Below the pieces are notes generated by a model. The model was not told the origin of the DNA and did no database searches. It saw only the letters and a program-made list of their open reading frames with translations. 14,939 bases of DNA from CAYGZA01 sp964354135 (GTDB taxonomy: Bacteria; Planctomycetota; Planctomycetia; Pirellulales; Thermoguttaceae). This document shows, in pieces, positions 1 to 5,970 of the stretch. Each line of letters opens with the position of its first letter. The first letter of the stretch is position 1. The DNA is taken from contig CAYGZA010000160.1 in NCBI GenBank assembly GCA_964354135.1, positions 1-14,939 on the forward strand. The letters are read 5' to 3'. The position numbers were made by a program, and so were the translations under genes.

Positions 1-1156
1 CGCGGTTGACGCTCCCCATGGCCGCTCTGACGGAGCCCTTGTCGCCGGCCCGCACCGTGTAGGTGCTGACGATGCTCCCCATCACGCCGATGGCACGCAC
101 CAGCAAGGGGAAGATCACGCCCTTGTGGCCGAAGCTGGCGATGCCGAGGATCATGGCGGCGACGATGGTCACTTCGTAGCTCTCGAAGATGTCGGCCGCC
201 ATTCCGGCGCAGTCGCCGACGTTGTCGCCCACGTTGTCGGCGATGGTGGCGGCGTTGCGGGGGTCGTCCTCGGGGATGCCGGCCTCGAGCTTGCCGACCA
301 GGTCTGCGCCCACGTCGGCCGCCTTGGTGTAAATGCCGCCGCCCACCCGCATGAACAAGGCCAAGAGCGTGCCGCCGAAGCCGAAGCCCAAGAGGGCCTC
401 GTAAGCGTGCTCGCCGTAGATCAGGAAGATGATCGAGCCGCCCAACAGGCCCAGGCCGTCGGTGAGCATCCCGGTGATCGTCCCGGTGCGGTAGCCGAGC
501 TGGAGGGCCTTGCCGAAGCTCGTCTTCGCCGCGGCCGCTACGCGGAGGTTGCCCACCGTGGCCATGCGCATGCCGACAAGACCGACGGTCGCCGAGAAGG
601 TCGAGCCGACCAGGAAGGCAATCGCCCGACCCAAGGCAATCGCCTCCGGCGACCCCGCCGCCTTGGCGGCCAGGTACAGTAAGACCGTGATTACGACGAT
701 CAAGACGCCCACGACCCGGAACTGCCGCCCCAGATAGGCGTTGGCCCCTTCGCGCACGGCCCGAGCGATCTCCTGCATGCGGGGCGTGCCTTGGTCCGCG
801 TTCTTCACTTCGCCCACCAGCATCAGCGCGTAGAGGAGCCCCAAGATGGCAATCACCACGTTGGACACCAGAGCGATCTTCTCGCCCAAGACAAACCTTG
901 GATCGAGGAAGGGCTGGAAGAGCCACACCCCCCCGTGTTCTGCGGCAGCCGGAGCGGCAGTTGTCGCGGTTGCGGCGGGGCTATCGGCAGCGGCGCCAAC
1001 AAGGGCCGCAGATGTCCCGGGGTCATGGAACTGCATCCAACCCAACGCGGCCAAGATGCCGACGACCGCCAGGGTCAGGAAGGCAGTCGAGCCTCGCCGC
1101 CGGGGCCTTCTCGCCGGAAACGGGCCTCGCTTGCCCGAGGGGGACTTGTCAGTCAT
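1..1156 (-). CDS. hppA: Membrane-bound ion-translocating pyrophosphatase (N-terminal part, runs off the left edge)
   Basis: The minus strand is open from an ATG at 1156 to the window edge, giving 385 residues of a protein family that is usually over 650 residues long. It hydrolyses pyrophosphate in the cytoplasm and pumps H+ or Na+ across the membrane. The family signatures are explicit: GGGIYTKAADVGADLVGK at about residues 272-289, and DDPRNAATIADNVGDNVGD at about 297-315, which supply the Mg-pyrophosphate-binding acidic residues. Several hydrophobic segments are seen (about 25-43, 93-114, 147-164, 176-195, 229-247). Between the first and second lies an Ala-rich stretch (about 48-73) that lengthens the N-terminus. 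The start is supported by AGGAG nine bases upstream (1166-1170). The residue that separates K+-dependent from K+-independent enzymes lies beyond the window, so the class and transported ion cannot be called. The family assignment is near certain. Confidence 0.96.
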   Translation of the reverse strand, partial: MTDKSPSGKRGPFPARRPRRRGSTAFLTLAVVGILAALGWMQFHDPGTSAALVGAAADSPAATATTAAPAAAEHGGVWLFQPFLDPRFVLGEKIALVSNVVIAILGLLYALMLVGEVKNADQGTPRMQEIARAVREGANAYLGRQFRVVGVLIVVITVLLYLAAKAAGSPEAIALGRAIAFLVGSTFSATVGLVGMRMATVGNLRVAAAAKTSFGKALQLGYRTGTITGMLTDGLGLLGGSIIFLIYGEHAYEALLGFGFGGTLLALFMRVGGGIYTKAADVGADLVGKLEAGIPEDDPRNAATIADNVGDNVGDCAGMAADIFESYEVTIVAAMILGIASFGHKGVIFPLLVRAIGVMGSIVSTYTVRAGDKGSVRAAMGSVNR

Positions 1157-1224
1157 CGTCGGAAGCTCCTAACGAGAAACAACTTATGGGGATTGGGATA
1201 CACCCGGGTCACGTGAAACCGCAC

Positions 1225-1254
1225 AGTTTACCTAGTGTTTTCCCGGGCTGTCAA
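1225..1254 (-). promoter_or_regulatory. Probable sigma70-type promoter of hppA
   Basis: On the minus strand a perfect -35 box TTGACA (plus coordinates 1249-1254) is followed after 18 bases by TAAACT (1225-1230), which matches four of six -10 consensus positions. It lies about 70 bases upstream of the hppA ATG, a reasonable leader length, and points into that gene. It was found by eye only; the transcription start is not known. Confidence 0.55.
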
Positions 1255-1267
1255 CCATAGCACGCGG

Positions 1268-1321
1268 GCGAGTCTTGTGTCCCTGCCCCCAAAGGGGGGG
1301 TGGTGGGGGGGCGAGACTCGC
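1268..1321. repeat. Long inverted repeat with C-tract/G-tract core
   Basis: GCGAGTCT at 1268-1275 pairs perfectly with AGACTCGC at 1314-1321. Between the arms CCCCC (1286-1290) faces a run of Gs from 1294 across three As, so one extended or nested hairpin could form in either strand's transcript. It sits upstream of the hppA promoter. A regulatory or terminator role is possible but not shown. Confidence 0.45.
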
Positions 1322-1535
1322 AGCAACCGCCCGTCCGCGTGCATAACCGATCGATGTCACTTACCACCACCTGAAGTGGTTATTCCGTCCCGGGACGTCC
1401 TTCGATGCCGGTTTTTATCCTTGGTTTTTCTCCAGGAGGCTATTACGATAGAGGTTGGAACTCAGATCAACAGGAACCGGCGGTAGCTCTAGTGCCGCGC
1501 GGTTGGCGAACGCCATTTTTCGGAGGGCCCTGCGC

Positions 1536-2426
1536 ATGATGTCCGGTATGAGAATGAGGTGGTCACCCTGGTTGGGGTTGGCAGTAGCCATCGTGGCGTT
1601 GCCAGGATTGCTGGTCGCCGCGGGGCGCTCCGGCAAGGGTCGCGACGCGAGCCAGGCACAACCGGCCGCCGAGACCGTGGAGATGTTCGCCGCGATCAAG
1701 GACGGTCGGATCGAGGTGCAGTTGATTCCCAAGGATTCCACCCTCTGTAAGGTGCTGCTCAAGAACAAGACCGACAAGCCGCTCAACGTGAAACTGCCGG
1801 ACGCCTTTGCCGGCGTGCCGGTGTTGGCCCAGCTAATGGGCGGCATGGGGGGAGGAGGTATGGGCGGCGGCCGCCGCGGCGGAGGAATGGGCGGTGGCGG
1901 TGGCTACGGTGGTGGCGGCTACGGTGGTGGCGGCGGCCAAGGCATGGGCGGCGGCATGGGCGGCATGGGCATGGGCGGCATGGGCATGGGTGGCATGGGT
2001 GGCATGGGCGGCATGGGCATGGGCGGCTTCATGAACGTCGCCCCGGAAAAAGTCGCCGAATTCAAGGTGCCCATCGTCTGCCTCGAACACGGCAAGCCCG
2101 ACCCGCGCCCTGGAATGAAGTACGAGATCAAGCCCATCGAGGAGTTCACCACGAAGCCCGGCGTCCGCGAGGTGTGCAGCCTGGTGGGCAGCGGCGCGGT
2201 TCCCCAGCGGGTCGCCCAGGTGGCCGCTTGGCACTTGAACAACGACCTGAGCTGGGAGCAACTGGTCGGCAAGCAGTTGCGTTTCGCCAACGGGCTGCGG
2301 CGTCCCTATTTCAGCGCCGACGAAATCCAGGCCGCCATGAAGCTGGTGACCGTGGCCGCCAACATGGTCGAGCAGCGGAAAAACGCCAAGCCGACTTCCG
2401 AGAGCCCCTCGCTCAGCCAGAACTGA
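1536..2426 (+). CDS. Exported Gly/Met-rich protein of planctomycete type, function unknown
   Basis: The encoded protein has 296 residues. The ATG at 1536 is preferred over the in-frame TTG at 1455 because GGAGG (1522-1526) lies nine bases upstream of it and because the product then begins with a signal-peptide-like segment: basic residues, then a hydrophobic run at about 11-29. Residues 47-100 form a compact domain beginning 'ETVEMFAAIKDGRIEV'. Residues 101-165 are almost only Gly and Met with some Arg and Tyr. A conserved-looking C-terminal region follows (about 166-270), with motifs VCLEHGKPDPRP and AWHLNNDLSWEQL. I recall similar secreted proteins in Pirellulales in which a domain pair is split by a Gly-rich spacer, but I know of no assigned function. 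The last residues are polar (ESPSLSQN). The gene converges with the minus gene at 2429 with only two bases between the stops. Confidence 0.85.
   Translation: MMSGMRMRWSPWLGLAVAIVALPGLLVAAGRSGKGRDASQAQPAAETVEMFAAIKDGRIEVQLIPKDSTLCKVLLKNKTDKPLNVKLPDAFAGVPVLAQLMGGMGGGGMGGGRRGGGMGGGGGYGGGGYGGGGGQGMGGGMGGMGMGGMGMGGMGGMGGMGMGGFMNVAPEKVAEFKVPIVCLEHGKPDPRPGMKYEIKPIEEFTTKPGVREVCSLVGSGAVPQRVAQVAAWHLNNDLSWEQLVGKQLRFANGLRRPYFSADEIQAAMKLVTVAANMVEQRKNAKPTSESPSLSQN
1835..2027 (+). repeat. In-gene minisatellite encoding the Gly/Met tract
   Basis: Degenerate units of GGCATG / GGCATGGGC with GGTGGC interruptions encode about 64 residues of (M)GG repeats. The phase is kept in threes throughout, so copy-number change would not shift the frame. 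The antisense strand reads as an artefactual His/Ala repeat. Confidence 0.85.
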
Positions 2427-2428
2427 TC

Positions 2429-2848
2429 TTAGTCCCGCAGCAGCTTCTCCCGCAGGATCTCGGCAATGACCGGATTGTATTCCCCCACGGTCGTCCGCGG
2501 GGGGATCCAATGCTCGTAATCGAAGTCGGGATAGTTCAACGGCTCGTCCAGGCCGCGGTGAATCACGTAGAAATCGTGGACCCTGGCGGCATCGACGGGA
2601 TTGTCGTAGCGGCCCAAGTCGATCCTCGGCTTGGGGATGTCGCGGACGAGCTGCTCCAGGCCGCAGCCCACGTAGACGGAGAACTCGCGGAAGTCGAGCG
2701 CCGCGTTAAGCTGCGGTCCGCCCCCGTAGTCGGCCACCCACAAGTTCTCGTGGGTCTGGATCACCCGGCCGGGAAGGCTGACGCAAAGCCGCACCTGCGC
2801 CTGCGGCTCAAACCGCCTCAAGAGTTCGATCAGTTGCTTGACGTTCAT
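2429..2848 (-). CDS. Small conserved-looking hypothetical protein
   Basis: This gene gives 139 residues starting MNVKQLIELLRRFEPQAQVR, an opening typical of small cytosolic proteins in which a helix is followed by '(F/L)xPxAxV'. The middle holds WVADYGGGP at about 37-45, and the C-terminus is a helix rich in Arg, Leu and Glu. I do not recognise a named domain or catalytic motif; there is no signal peptide or membrane segment. The chosen ATG at 2848 has GGAGGG nine bases upstream. An alternative in-frame ATG at 2923 also has a good site (AGGAG with six bases spacing) and would add 25 residues of unremarkable sequence. The gene ends two bases from the convergent gene's stop, with no terminator hairpin visible. 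Confidence 0.75.
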   Translation of the reverse strand: MNVKQLIELLRRFEPQAQVRLCVSLPGRVIQTHENLWVADYGGGPQLNAALDFREFSVYVGCGLEQLVRDIPKPRIDLGRYDNPVDAARVHDFYVIHRGLDEPLNYPDFDYEHWIPPRTTVGEYNPVIAEILREKLLRD

Positions 2849-2945
2849 CCTCTGCGACCCTCCAAGGGGAGAACTCGCACCCAAGCCGCCCATGGCATGG
2901 CATGGACGAATCCCCAGCTTCATCGTACACTCCTAGGGGGCAGTT

Positions 2946-2972
2946 TGGTATCGGCCTGTTGGTATCGGCCTG
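2946..2972 (+). repeat. Short tandem duplication in the intergenic region
   Basis: The 13-base string TGGTATCGGCCTG occurs at 2946-2958 and again at 2960-2972, with a period of 14. It lies between the divergent genes starting at 2848 (minus) and 3074 (plus). It could be a local slippage duplication or a paired operator. Confidence 0.5.
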
Positions 2973-3073
2973 CCTGGAGACTGCGGCGGCGGAGCACGCG
3001 CAGTCGCTTGCCGCCGGCGTCGGTCCACGTGGCCAGGCAGCCGTAAGGCACCTCGGAACGCAGGGCTATTGCC

Positions 3074-3286
3074 GTGTTGAGCCGGGAAACGCTTGAAGGG
3101 TACCGCCGCATGACCCCGTCGGAGCGTCTGCGGCTGACGCTGGAAATGATCCGCGAGGCAACCCCCTATCTGCTGCGCGGCACGCCCGAGCAAGTCGACC
3201 GCCGCTTTGAGCTCTTGCGGCGGCAAAACGACGAGCGGAACCTCCGCATGTTGGCGGGCATTGCCCGAACGCGAGAACCGTCATGA
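3074..3286 (+). CDS. Small helical protein coupled to a nucleotidyltransferase; possible antitoxin-like partner
   Basis: This 70-residue protein is predicted to be mostly helical and highly charged (motif YRRMTPSERLRLTLEMI, later RRFELLRRQNDERNLRML). The GTG at 3074 is preferred because AGGG (3062-3065) sits eight bases upstream and the segment before the first ATG (3110) looks part of the same helix. The ATG at 3110, preceded by GAAGGG nine bases away, is a real alternative. Its stop overlaps the next gene's start as ATGA at 3283-3286, so translation is very likely coupled. I know of similar short 'MTPxERL' proteins next to nucleotidyltransferase genes in planctomycetes. An antitoxin role is inference from the two-gene arrangement; no DNA-binding motif is evident. 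Confidence 0.72.
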   Translation: MLSRETLEGYRRMTPSERLRLTLEMIREATPYLLRGTPEQVDRRFELLRRQNDERNLRMLAGIARTREPS

Positions 3287-3840
3287 CGGACCTTTCCCGC
3301 GCGCTGCGAGACGTCGTGGCATTGTTCGAGAGACTGGCGATTCCCTACGCGGTCATGGGCGGTATCGCCGTCCGCATCTACGGAATACCGCGTCCGACCC
3401 ACGACATCGACTTCACGCTGGCCATCGACCGCGGGCGTCTTCCCGATCTTTACGAGTCGCTGCGAGGTCTCGGCTATACCGTGCCCGAAGAGTACGCCGG
3501 AGGCTGGGTCGATCGTGTAGCGGGGATGCCGGTGGTGAAGGTGCGGCTTTACCTGGAAGGGAAGGGAATCGACATCGACATTTTTCTCGCCGAGTCCCGC
3601 TTTCAGCAGGAATTGCTTGCTCGCCGCCGCCGCGAGCAGTTGGATGAGTCGCCGGTGTGGTTTGTGAGTCCCGAGGACTTGATCCTGTTGAAGCTCCTGT
3701 CTCACCGTCCCAGGGATGTCGCCGACATTTCCGACATCCTGTTTGTGCAGGGGCAACTCGACCGAGGATACTTGCGCTCCTGGGCCGAAGAACTCGGGGT
3801 GCTCGCCGAGCTGGAACGGGTGCTGAGCAGCGTTGCGTGA
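3283..3840 (+). CDS. Nucleotidyltransferase of AbiEii-toxin/DUF6036 type
   Basis: The product has 185 residues. The polymerase-beta-fold signature is clear: GG at residues 26-27, then THDIDF with the metal-binding pair D41 and D43, and a third acidic position in IDIDIF (D97/D99). The region SPEDLILLKLLSHRPRDVADISDIL (in two parts, residues 129-142 and 143-153) is the usual C-terminal motif of this group. Such enzymes transfer a nucleotide to RNA, protein or a small molecule; several are toxins of type IV or type II-like toxin-antitoxin or abortive-infection systems, and others are housekeeping. All catalytic residues appear intact, so it should be active. It follows the small gene at 3074 with a four-base overlap. 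The substrate cannot be read from the sequence. Confidence 0.88.
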   Translation: MTDLSRALRDVVALFERLAIPYAVMGGIAVRIYGIPRPTHDIDFTLAIDRGRLPDLYESLRGLGYTVPEEYAGGWVDRVAGMPVVKVRLYLEGKGIDIDIFLAESRFQQELLARRRREQLDESPVWFVSPEDLILLKLLSHRPRDVADISDILFVQGQLDRGYLRSWAEELGVLAELERVLSSVA

Positions 3841-3858
3841 TTTCGGGAGGGCGAGGCC

Positions 3859-3885
3859 GGTGCCGAAGATTGTTACTCCGGCACC
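3859..3885. terminator. Possible bidirectional hairpin between convergent genes
   Basis: GGTGCCG (3859-3865) and CGGCACC (3879-3885) form a perfect 7-base stem around a 13-base loop, between the stop of the nucleotidyltransferase gene and the end of the convergent ATPase gene, whose stop codon lies in the loop. There is no T-tract on either side, so it is not a standard intrinsic terminator. Confidence 0.35.
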
Positions 3886-4694
3886 ACCGTCACCAGCTCC
3901 TGGCTGACCGATTCGAGCTGCTCGGCGGAAATGGAGGAGCGCTGCTCGGCGTAGCCGATCAAGAGCGCCAGGTCGCACAGGCGGTTGATCCGCCGCGGGA
4001 TGCCGTGGGTGAGGCGGTGGAGCGCGGCCGGGGCATCGGGCTCGAAAATGCCCTTGGTTGAGCCCGCCACGCGGAGCCGATGGTCGACGTATTCGGCCGT
4101 CTCGGCCTGGGTGAAGGGACGCAAGAGGCACTTCACCCCCAGCCGCTCTTCCAGGTGCGGCATGCGGTCCAGCGCGGGGAGGATTCCCGGCTGGCCGGCC
4201 AGAAGGAGCGTCAGCCCCGGGCGGCCGGCCGACTCGAAGTTCGTCAGCAGCCGCAACGCCTCCCAGGTACGGCCGACCTCCAACAAATGGGCCTCGTCGA
4301 TGACTACGACGGCGTGCTTGCCGCGCTGGACGTTCTCGGCCAGGAACTGCTCGATCCGCCGCACGCTCCGGTGGACGCCGCCCGTGCCGCCGGGATCGGA
4401 CGATCCGTGGAGCTCCTCGGCCAGGTAGGCCAAGAGCGACTCGGCCGGCATCTGCGGGAAAACCACGTGGACCCAGGGTGTGAAGCGGTCGCCCAGGTTC
4501 GAGCGGAGCATGCCGAGCACGAGCGTCTTCCCGGATCCGGAAGGCCCGGCCAGGATCGCCCCGCTGTGCCGGTTCTCGACGGAATAGCGGAGCTTCAACA
4601 GTGCGGCCTGGTGCGACTCCCCGGGATAATAGAAACGGGGATCGCAACTGCCGGTGAACGGTTTCTGCTGGAGCTTCCAAAAGGACTCGTACAT
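3873..4694 (-). CDS. ExeA/GspA-like AAA+ ATPase
   Basis: The product has 273 residues, close to the size of ATPase-only members of the ExeA family. It opens MYESFWKLQQKPF, the usual N-terminus of this family (YxxFxLxxxPF). The Walker A motif GPSGSGKT is at residues 50-57, Walker B VVVIDEAH at 129-136, the family motif LLAGQP at 164-169, and GIPRRIN at 231-237. No peptidoglycan-binding or transmembrane part follows, so it is probably cytosolic. Family members energise type II secretion assembly (GspA/ExeA), or sit in exopolysaccharide and XrtA/PEP-CTERM loci next to tyrosine autokinases. Here it follows a BY-kinase relative by 16 bases, which points to the second setting. The ribosome-binding site is weak, suggesting coupled translation. 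The family is certain; the role is inference. Confidence 0.9.
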   Translation of the reverse strand: MYESFWKLQQKPFTGSCDPRFYYPGESHQAALLKLRYSVENRHSGAILAGPSGSGKTLVLGMLRSNLGDRFTPWVHVVFPQMPAESLLAYLAEELHGSSDPGGTGGVHRSVRRIEQFLAENVQRGKHAVVVIDEAHLLEVGRTWEALRLLTNFESAGRPGLTLLLAGQPGILPALDRMPHLEERLGVKCLLRPFTQAETAEYVDHRLRVAGSTKGIFEPDAPAALHRLTHGIPRRINRLCDLALLIGYAEQRSSISAEQLESVSQELVTVVPE

Positions 4695-4695
4695 G

Positions 4696-4707
4696 CCGGT
4701 TCGCCGG
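4696..4707. other. Small stable hairpin in the intercistronic gap
   Basis: CCGG-TTCG-CCGG on the plus strand (CCGG-CGAA-CCGG in the minus-strand transcript) fills most of the 16-base gap between the P-loop protein gene and the ATPase gene. It lies just upstream of the ATPase start, so it could reduce initiation or mark an RNA processing point. Chance occurrence in GC-rich DNA is possible. Confidence 0.3.
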
Positions 4708-4710
4708 GAC

Positions 4711-5970
4711 CTACGTGAAGTTCTCGACCACGGCCACCTCGACGATGCCCGCGGCGCTTAGGCGCTGCCAGGCTTGGGTCAGTTCCAGTGGCGGCGTGGA
4801 GCGGAGGTTGTGAACCAGGATGACGGCGTCGATCCATCGGGCAGCCGACGCGAAGACCCCCACCCCGCTCTTGCTCCACTTGCTCACCCGGCCGAGGTCC
4901 AGGAGCACCAGATCGTAGTGCTCCCGCAGCACGCCGATGATCGAGCTCGGATCCCAAGGCTCCCCCGAGAGATTCATCGCGTCGGAAAGCGGCTCGCGCA
5001 CCGGCAACAAGTCCAGGCGGTCGTGGAGCGACTGGATGACGGCCTCGGCCAGCGGTACTCGCCCGCACAGCACCTCCTCCCAGCCGACCTGGGGTGCCAG
5101 CCCCAATCGCCGGGCAACGCGAGGACGCTCGAAGTCGGCATCCACGAGGATGACGCGAGCGCCGCGCGCCGCGAGCCGCCGCGCCGTGGCCAAGGCCACC
5201 GTGGTACACCCTTCGCCGCGATGACAGCCTGCCAAAGCAATGACCTTCTGCCCCCGCGAGGCCCCGTCCATCAGGGCGTCGGCCAGCGAGCCCAGGGCGC
5301 CGTCGGCCAGTCCGTCCATCCGGCTGACGACCGTCGGCCAGGCGACGCGGTCGACTTCCAAGAGCGGCTGGAAGTCGGAAACGTCGCGAGGATCCGGCGT
5401 GGCGGCCAGCTTGAGCCTCGGCGGGGGCTCGTTGACTTGTTGGGCAACCTTGACCGCCTTCGCAGCTTCGGAGGGTAAGGGCATGGCGGAGACCGGCTCG
5501 GGAGCACTCGCCTTGGCGGCATCTGCCCGGTCGGCGCCGGCCGCTTGCGGCAAAGCCGGCAGAGCCGCCTGCGGGGCCGCTGCCGCGGAATCCAAGAGCG
5601 CGGCGCAGGACACGCCGCCCCCGGCCGCGACGCTCTTGGCCCCCGCTTGGGTTTCCGGGACCGGTCTCGATTGCGGGCCGGGCGCCGGGGCGGCCGACGC
5701 CTTGCCGCTTCTTGCACGTCTCGCGGCGCTCGACTTGGCGCTGGCGCCGTTCCTGGCCTTGGCCTTGCCTTTCTTGGACGGGCCCGCAGACGCACCGGCC
5801 GGGACATCCGTTGCCCGGCGAGCCGGCGCTTTCTTCGCGGGCGGCTCCAGCGTCTTCTCGTTGAGCGCTTCGTCCAGTTGCACCGGCCGGGCCGAGTCCC
5901 GGCGGCTTCCCGCCGGGGTCGCGCCGTGGCGGACGTAGGCCTTAATAAATGCTTGGTCGAGCGCGGTCAT
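4711..5970 (-). CDS. BY-kinase/MinD-like P-loop protein with degenerate Walker A
   Basis: From the ATG at 5970 the protein has 419 residues. Residues 1-35 are an ordinary-looking N-terminus, about 40-190 are an Ala/Pro/Lys-rich disordered linker, and FQPLLEVDRVAWP (200-212) leads into a P-loop domain (about 240-419). In that domain the Walker A-like segment reads AGCHRGEGCTT (247-257), Walker A' ILVDADF (274-280) and Walker B-like DLVLLDL (353-359). Bacterial tyrosine kinases and MinD relatives should have GK[ST] here; the lysine is replaced by Cys, and the signature lysine of the deviant P-loop is absent too. No C-terminal tyrosine cluster exists (the end is EVAVVENFT). The protein is therefore a doubtful kinase and may be a regulatory or scaffold homologue. 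The upstream extension of this frame, to 6621, is an out-of-frame reading of the previous gene, which this gene overlaps by 29 bases. Confidence 0.85.
   Translation of the reverse strand: MTALDQAFIKAYVRHGATPAGSRRDSARPVQLDEALNEKTLEPPAKKAPARRATDVPAGASAGPSKKGKAKARNGASAKSSAARRARSGKASAAPAPGPQSRPVPETQAGAKSVAAGGGVSCAALLDSAAAAPQAALPALPQAAGADRADAAKASAPEPVSAMPLPSEAAKAVKVAQQVNEPPPRLKLAATPDPRDVSDFQPLLEVDRVAWPTVVSRMDGLADGALGSLADALMDGASRGQKVIALAGCHRGEGCTTVALATARRLAARGARVILVDADFERPRVARRLGLAPQVGWEEVLCGRVPLAEAVIQSLHDRLDLLPVREPLSDAMNLSGEPWDPSSIIGVLREHYDLVLLDLGRVSKWSKSGVGVFASAARWIDAVILVHNLRSTPPLELTQAWQRLSAAGIVEVAVVENFT

Larger units (their letters stand above)
1157..1535. other. Divergent intergenic region between hppA and the Gly/Met-rich protein gene
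   Basis: This 379-base gap separates two divergent genes and I see no credible gene in it. It holds the hppA promoter, a long G/C-rich inverted repeat (1268-1321), a small stem ACCAC/GTGGT (1366-1380) and a perfect 12-base palindrome CGTCCCGGGACG (1386-1397) that could be a protein-binding site. From 1406 to 1430 it becomes T-rich, and AGGAGG occurs at 1434-1439 with no ATG at a suitable distance. The plus-strand promoter for the gene at 1536 presumably lies between about 1400 and 1500, but I cannot place its boxes confidently. Confidence 0.6.

Noticed and set aside
125..682. 185-residue plus-strand frame
   Set aside because: It is antisense to the pyrophosphatase, whose diagnostic motifs on the minus strand are unmistakable.
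1833..2510. 225-residue minus-strand His/Ala repeat frame
   Set aside because: It is the complementary reading of the Gly/Met minisatellite.
3166..4680. 504-residue minus-strand frame overlapping the ATPase and nucleotidyltransferase genes
   Set aside because: It is Arg/Pro/Gly-rich and lies in another frame of genes with clear motifs, so it is a shadow from high GC content.
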